A program made the translations under genes and the position numbers. From positions 1-18,632 of the forward strand of contig CAKQKQ010000033.1 of NCBI GenBank assembly GCA_934249265.1: DNA of 18,632 nt. The letters run 5' to 3'. Position 1 is the stretch's first letter; each line of letters opens with the position of its first letter. Below, one piece after another: positions 15,060 through 18,632 of the stretch. This DNA is from an uncultured Clostridia bacterium. Its GTDB lineage: Bacteria > Bacillota > Clostridia > Christensenellales > Borkfalkiaceae. The notes beneath the pieces are model-generated. The model was given only the letters and a program-made list of their open reading frames with translations, did no database searches and was not told the DNA's origin.

Positions 15060-15092
15060 TCAAAAAAATTTTTACGGATATCAAAAAAATTT
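15059..15092. repeat. 13-nt direct repeat with 21-bp period beside the -35 box: candidate AraC-type operator
   Basis: ATCAAAAAAATTT occurs at 15059-15071 and again at 15080-15092, exactly 21 bp (two helical turns) apart. The first copy touches the operon -35 element. AraC-family activators commonly bind two direct half-sites about 21 bp apart just upstream of -35, and an AraC-type gene lies in the operon. That it is the operator is an inference; the A/T-run composition could also reflect a UP-like element. Confidence 0.5.
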
Positions 15093-15116
15093 CGATGATT
15101 TTTTGCAAGCCGATAA

Positions 15117-15142
15117 AACGATTTTTATTAATAAAAATCGTT
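15117..15142. repeat. Perfect 26-bp palindrome in the divergent intergenic region
   Basis: The segment begins AACGATTTTT, has ATTAAT at its centre and ends AAAAATCGTT. It equals its own reverse complement over all 26 bases, with no loop. It lies upstream of both divergent start sites, so it is probably not transcribed. A DNA-level operator for a dimeric regulator is the simplest reading. Confidence 0.7.
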
Positions 15143-15235
15143 GCTGTAAAGAAAATTTATACAAAGTTTAAAATATTTCCGTCTTTGTTTTTTGTTTTAA
15201 CGCTCGTTTTTTTATAAGTGTCAAAATTTTCTTTA

Positions 15236-15264
15236 TTGACTGAACGTTATTGTAAAGGTATAAT
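15236..15264 (+). promoter_or_regulatory. Promoter of the anchored esterase gene
   Basis: TTGACT (15236-15241), a 17-nt spacer and a perfect TATAAT (15259-15264) are followed by an AT-rich start region near 15271. The leader would be about 28 nt to the ATG at 15299, with GGAGG at 15288-15292. The GTG at 15218 lies upstream of this promoter and cannot be the start. Confidence 0.85.
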
Positions 15265-15298
15265 TGTATTTAGTGAAAAAATATCACGGAGGTTAATT

Positions 15299-18148
15299 AT
15301 GAGGAAAAACACTATTTTAAGCATCGTTTGCGCGGTGGCTATGTTGTTTTGCTCGTTGACGGCGATTTGTTCGTTTGGCACGGTTTATGCCGACGATAAC
15401 GACACGACAGTTCAGTCGAACGAAATTTTACCCGTTGCGCATTACAAATTCGACGATGAAAGCAACGTCGGTAAAGACAGCGCGGGCAATTATGACCTTA
15501 CTGCTTACAATACCCCGCTTGCTCAACAATCCGATAAAGGCGCGTGCGTCGATTTTGACGGGAATTCGGGTCTTTGGTTCAAACCCGTGGGGGATAAAGA
15601 TTTTACGGACATATTTCCCAACTTTACCGTAACTTACTGGGCTAAACACGACGCTCTTCAATCTACTATGGCATTTACCGTAGGCACGGGCGTTGCGTAC
15701 ACGCAAGAAGGTTTCGGTCAAGGTTTTTATATGGGCAATCATGCGTTTATGGTGCCCGTGGGCAACGTAGGGAACAACAGCGATTACGCCGCAAACTTTA
15801 GGACTTCTTCTCTCGACGGATTCGGTCCTTATGCGGACAACTACCCCACGAGCGAAGAATGGAATTTTTACGCGTTTAAATACGTAAGTCCCACCGAAAT
15901 TTACTATTCGATAAACGGTTACGTTTATAAAATCAATGGAGCGGAAGCCGGTGCGAAAATCGCCAACCTCGTGCAGACGTTTACTATAGGCGGAATCATC
16001 TTCAACAACGGCACTTCGTTCGCAAACGGTTTCGACGGAAAAATTGCCGATATGAGAATTTACGCCGCTGCAATAGACGACGCTCAACTTAAAAAACTTG
16101 CCGACGCGGGCGTCAATTCGCAAACGCAAGTCGAAACGGAAGGATTGTATATTAAAAGCGTAGAAACGCCCGCCCCGATTACCGCGGAAAACAGAGACGA
16201 ACAATCTATACTTACCTCCGCTAACAACACGGATATAAACGTGGTTTTAAGCGACGGAAGCACAAGCAATGCAAACGTTTTCTGGAATAAAGTTTCTTTT
16301 GAAAAAAATAAAGCGACGGTAAGCGGCGTCGTATCTTACGACGGAGCGGCAAACGCTTTAAATACTAAAGTATATATGGACGTAATTTTAAAAGGCGGAA
16401 TAAAAACCAACGGTATATTCACCGATAATGCGGTTTTACAACGCGGAAAAGCCGTCGTTTACGGAACAGCGGACGACAACTCGGGTATAGTAAAAGTAAC
16501 CTACGGCGAAACCGTAAAAGAGACTACCGTAAGCAATTACGCTTGGTCTATTGACCTCGGAATAAACGACGCCGTTTTTGAAGGCAAAACTTTAAAAGTC
16601 GAATATGCGGCAGACAGCGAAAACTTCGTTGCGGTAAATGAATATTCAAACGTTCGCGTGGGCGAGGTCTGGTTGTGCTCGGGTCAATCCAACATGGCTA
16701 TCACTATAGAATACATCGCCAATAAAGACGACACGGTAAACGGTTTATACTCTACCGCGACAAATTGGCAAAACATTTCTATTTTTAACGTTCCATACGC
16801 ACCCGCAACAACTCCCGCAAATTCGGTTGCGGCAACTTGGCAAACGCCTACTTCTCTCGACGATGCGAAAACCGTAAGCGCACTTGCAACGGCTTACGCA
16901 GTACAACTTCAATCTGTTTTAAAGGACGTGCCCGTAGGTATAATCGTATCTGCCGTGGGCGGTAGTTGTATCGAAGAATGGATAGATGCCGACAGCATGA
17001 AAACTTTGCCGTCTAACGCTCAATCTATGAACAAAAACGACAGTTATCTTTACAACGGAATGATAAATCCGTTATCGGGATACGGAATAAAAGGTATTTT
17101 ATGGTATCAAGGCGAAGCCAACGTTTTGCACTGCGACGATTACGTTAAACAATTCAACGCTTACGTAAAGAAATATCGCAACATTTTCAACGATTCTTCA
17201 TTGCCGATAATTGCCGTTCAACTTCCGCAATACTGTGACTGGACAACTTGGACGGATTTCAGAGAAACTCAATGGAATTTACAAAACGAAATCGAAAACC
17301 TTTACGTGGTTTGTGCGATAGACCTCGGAGACAACACTTCTCCTCACCAAACCGCATATGACAACGATTGTATTCATCCGTCCGACAAATGGGCGCTTGC
17401 ATTGAGAACAACGGGTCTCGCCGCCGTAAAAGTTTACGGCATAAATCAAAGCGAATCGCCTTTCGATATCCCCTACGACGTATCTCCTTACGCCGTAAGC
17501 GCAGAAGAAACAAAAGACGGTATTTTGATTAAAACAAGCGCGCCGATAATCAAGAAAGCGGATAAATACCAAGGTTTCTGGACTTATGCCGACAGAGAAT
17601 GGAAAAAAGCAGAAGCCGAATGGGTTGACGGCAACCTTTTAATCAAAGGCAATTTGCAAAAAATTACCGCGGTAAGATATCTTTACGAAAACATTTTCGA
17701 CGACAGTCTTGTGTTTGCCACAAACGAAGCGGGACTTCCTCTCGCTCCGTTTAAAAAGATCGAAGTAAAACCCATTACCGAATTTTCCGTTACTCTTTCG
17801 ATAACCGGAACGGACAAGACGACCTCCACTACTACTTTTACCGCAACACTCGGTCAAACTTTTGTTTTCACTGCGGCTCAACTTGAAAACATCAACGTAA
17901 AAGTGCTTGTCGGCGGTCAAGAAGTTCAAGGCGAAAACGGCAAATATACAATCGTAGTCGAAAACGATACTTCAATCGAAATAATTTATGAAAGCACCGC
18001 TTCCGATTCCGACCAATCGGATACTTCGGACGAAGAAACAACGGGGTGTACGGGAAAAATTGACGGTTCTACCCTTATATTTGCTTTGTTTGCCATGGCT
18101 TTCGGAGTAATCATATTCAATTTAAAACGTAAATCAATTAAAGATTGA
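15299..18148 (+). CDS. Anchored multidomain carbohydrate esterase (LamG + sialate O-acetylesterase-type SGNH)
   Basis: This 949-residue protein starts at the ATG at 15299, 6 nt after GGAGG. Residues 1-31 are a signal peptide (cleavage near VYA/DD). A LamG/concanavalin-like domain spans about 43-268 (ends FDGKIADMRIYAAAIDD), followed by an Ig-like domain to about 368. The esterase N-terminal beta part (FTDNAVLQRGKAVVYGTA) leads into the SGNH catalytic domain. Ser461 lies in CSGQSNM, the WYQGEAN block is at 602-608, and Asp690/His693 lie in DCIHP, giving a complete Ser-Asp-His set. A small beta-domain (about 825-895), an acidic Ser/Thr linker, G916-C917, a hydrophobic helix and a basic tail follow. 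Relatives deacetylate sialic acids or plant polysaccharides; next to glycan-degrading genes, removal of acetyl groups from a plant glycan at the surface is the better inference. It is divergent from the operon and probably co-regulated. Confidence 0.87.
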   Translation: MRKNTILSIVCAVAMLFCSLTAICSFGTVYADDNDTTVQSNEILPVAHYKFDDESNVGKDSAGNYDLTAYNTPLAQQSDKGACVDFDGNSGLWFKPVGDKDFTDIFPNFTVTYWAKHDALQSTMAFTVGTGVAYTQEGFGQGFYMGNHAFMVPVGNVGNNSDYAANFRTSSLDGFGPYADNYPTSEEWNFYAFKYVSPTEIYYSINGYVYKINGAEAGAKIANLVQTFTIGGIIFNNGTSFANGFDGKIADMRIYAAAIDDAQLKKLADAGVNSQTQVETEGLYIKSVETPAPITAENRDEQSILTSANNTDINVVLSDGSTSNANVFWNKVSFEKNKATVSGVVSYDGAANALNTKVYMDVILKGGIKTNGIFTDNAVLQRGKAVVYGTADDNSGIVKVTYGETVKETTVSNYAWSIDLGINDAVFEGKTLKVEYAADSENFVAVNEYSNVRVGEVWLCSGQSNMAITIEYIANKDDTVNGLYSTATNWQNISIFNVPYAPATTPANSVAATWQTPTSLDDAKTVSALATAYAVQLQSVLKDVPVGIIVSAVGGSCIEEWIDADSMKTLPSNAQSMNKNDSYLYNGMINPLSGYGIKGILWYQGEANVLHCDDYVKQFNAYVKKYRNIFNDSSLPIIAVQLPQYCDWTTWTDFRETQWNLQNEIENLYVVCAIDLGDNTSPHQTAYDNDCIHPSDKWALALRTTGLAAVKVYGINQSESPFDIPYDVSPYAVSAEETKDGILIKTSAPIIKKADKYQGFWTYADREWKKAEAEWVDGNLLIKGNLQKITAVRYLYENIFDDSLVFATNEAGLPLAPFKKIEVKPITEFSVTLSITGTDKTTSTTTFTATLGQTFVFTAAQLENINVKVLVGGQEVQGENGKYTIVVENDTSIEIIYESTASDSDQSDTSDEETTGCTGKIDGSTLIFALFAMAFGVIIFNLKRKSIKD

Positions 18149-18218
18149 TTGATTTGATTTATCGGTTTTTGATTGAAAAATAAATTACAATAAATAATCG
18201 TTTTATGTCATAAAATTT

Positions 18219-18256
18219 AAGCAGCCGAGCGTAATATTGCGCTCGGCTGCTTTTTA
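18219..18256 (+). terminator. Strong rho-independent terminator after the esterase gene
   Basis: GCAGCCGAGCG (18221-18231) pairs perfectly with CGCTCGGCTGC (18240-18250) around an 8-nt loop, extended by two A-T pairs and followed by TTTTTATT. It lies 70 nt after the stop codon. Confidence 0.95.
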
Positions 18257-18260
18257 TTGT

Positions 18261-18295
18261 AAAAAAACTGCGGCGTGCAAAACTTTGCGCGCCGC
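18261..18295 (-). terminator. Terminator for a convergent minus-strand gene to the right
   Basis: Arms 18270-18280 and 18285-18295 pair over 11 positions (one G-T wobble) around a 4-nt loop. On the minus strand the stem is followed by AG and seven T, so it would stop leftward transcription coming from beyond the window. On the plus strand it is followed by AAAAATT and is not a terminator. Confidence 0.75.
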
Positions 18296-18299
18296 GGAA

Positions 18300-18632
18300 A
18301 AATTTAGTTGCTGTAATAAAAATTAATTCTATTTAAGTTATAATTCCCAATATTTTTCGTCTTCGTTTCGTTGTTTTACGATATATGCCAAATTTTGATA
18401 AATTTGATTTTTATTTAACATATATACATACTGCAAAAAAACGATGCTTGTTTCACCATGATTTTTCTTCCTTTTCTTTAACTAAATCGATAAATAAACG
18501 CCTTTAATTGTCGTTTTTACATCATACGTAATCTCTAAAACTGACAGTTTTAAAAAATTTAACCCATTCAATTACGATTAAAAAACGTAAAATCAAAACA
18601 ACTTTTTGTCGGGAAAACACCAACCTTTATAC
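18300..18632. other. Region without a confident gene; a possible decayed minus-strand reading frame
   Basis: No long frame with a start is present. On the minus strand one frame runs from 18571 to the TAA at 18340-18338 with a single internal TAG at 18484-18482; its last part reads like real protein (for example NQIYQNLAYIVKQRNEDEK). A Shine-Dalgarno-like GGAAG at about 18468-18472 precedes an out-of-frame ATG at 18459 that encodes only 14 residues. Another minus-strand frame enters from the right edge and stops at 18595-18593 (YKGWCFPDKKLF). Either could be the end of a convergent gene or a remnant. Confidence 0.3.

Noticed and set aside
15117..15142. Palindrome read as a terminator
   Set aside because: Both promoters fire away from it, so no known transcript crosses it, and it has no GC-rich stem or loop.
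15218..15298. N-terminal extension of the esterase from a GTG at 15218
   Set aside because: It lies upstream of the promoter at 15236-15264 and would bury the clear signal peptide that begins at the ATG at 15299.
15026..15298. Catabolite repression (cre) site near the divergent promoters
   Set aside because: No segment matching the cre consensus TGNAARCGNWWNCA was found by eye in the intergenic region.
15428..16204. 258-residue open frame antisense to the esterase gene
   Set aside because: It lies fully inside a gene with signal peptide, domains and catalytic motifs, has no recognisable motif or ribosome binding site, and looks like a codon-bias shadow.
18408..18472. 14-codon frame from the ATG at 18459 with a good ribosome binding site
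   Set aside because: It is too short, reads MVKQASFFCSMYIC without recognisable features, and overlaps a more protein-like frame.

Overview
The window looks like a chromosomal piece of a low-to-moderate GC Gram-positive bacterium (Bacillota, most likely an uncultured gut Clostridia lineage; this is an inference). Support comes from the purine-rich Shine-Dalgarno sequences, TTGACA/TATAAT promoters, lipoprotein signal peptides, LplABC-type sugar importer subunits, an InlB-type (Listeria-Bacteroides) repeat, and surface proteins ending in a hydrophobic helix plus basic tail. No RNA genes, insertion sequences, prophage genes or CRISPR arrays were seen.

Layout. (1) Positions 1-576 (+) hold the C-terminal end of a membrane-anchored surface protein, closed by a terminator at 595-627. 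(2) From about 15025 down to 820 runs one long minus-strand operon of nine genes: GH31 glycosidase, AraC-type regulator, two sugar ABC permeases, solute-binding lipoprotein, a secreted duplicated beta-sandwich protein, a clan GH-A (GH39-like) lipoprotein glycosidase, a large anchored LamG-like/InlB-repeat surface protein, and a GH51 alpha-L-arabinofuranosidase. Several junctions overlap or nearly touch (8-nt and 1-nt overlaps, gaps of 9, 17, 34 and 36 nt), and a bidirectional terminator at 671-706 lies beyond the last gene. (3) Divergently, 15299-18148 (+) encodes a large anchored LamG plus sialate-O-acetylesterase-type (SGNH) carbohydrate esterase, ended by a strong terminator at 18219-18256. 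(4) Positions 18300-18632 hold no confident gene, but a minus-strand terminator at 18261-18295 implies a convergent gene to the right.

How it works together (inference). This is a Gram-positive polysaccharide utilisation locus. The anchored esterase removes acetyl groups, the lipoprotein glycosidase and non-catalytic binding proteins work on the polymer at the surface, the binding protein and permeases import oligosaccharides, and cytosolic GH31 and GH51 enzymes finish the breakdown. The GH51 enzyme points to an arabinofuranosyl-containing plant glycan such as arabinoxylan, arabinan or an arabinosylated xyloglucan; the exact polymer cannot be read from sequence. No ABC ATPase gene is present, so a shared housekeeping ATPase is expected.

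The control region at 15026-15298 is the most information-dense non-coding stretch. It has two divergent near-consensus promoters, a 13-nt direct repeat with a 21-bp period abutting the operon -35 element, and a perfect 26-bp palindrome that lies outside both transcripts. The promoters also fix the starts of the two flanking genes, which are much further in than the longest open frames. A second regulatory block (possible promoter, dyads, leader hairpin) lies between the surface protein and the arabinofuranosidase.
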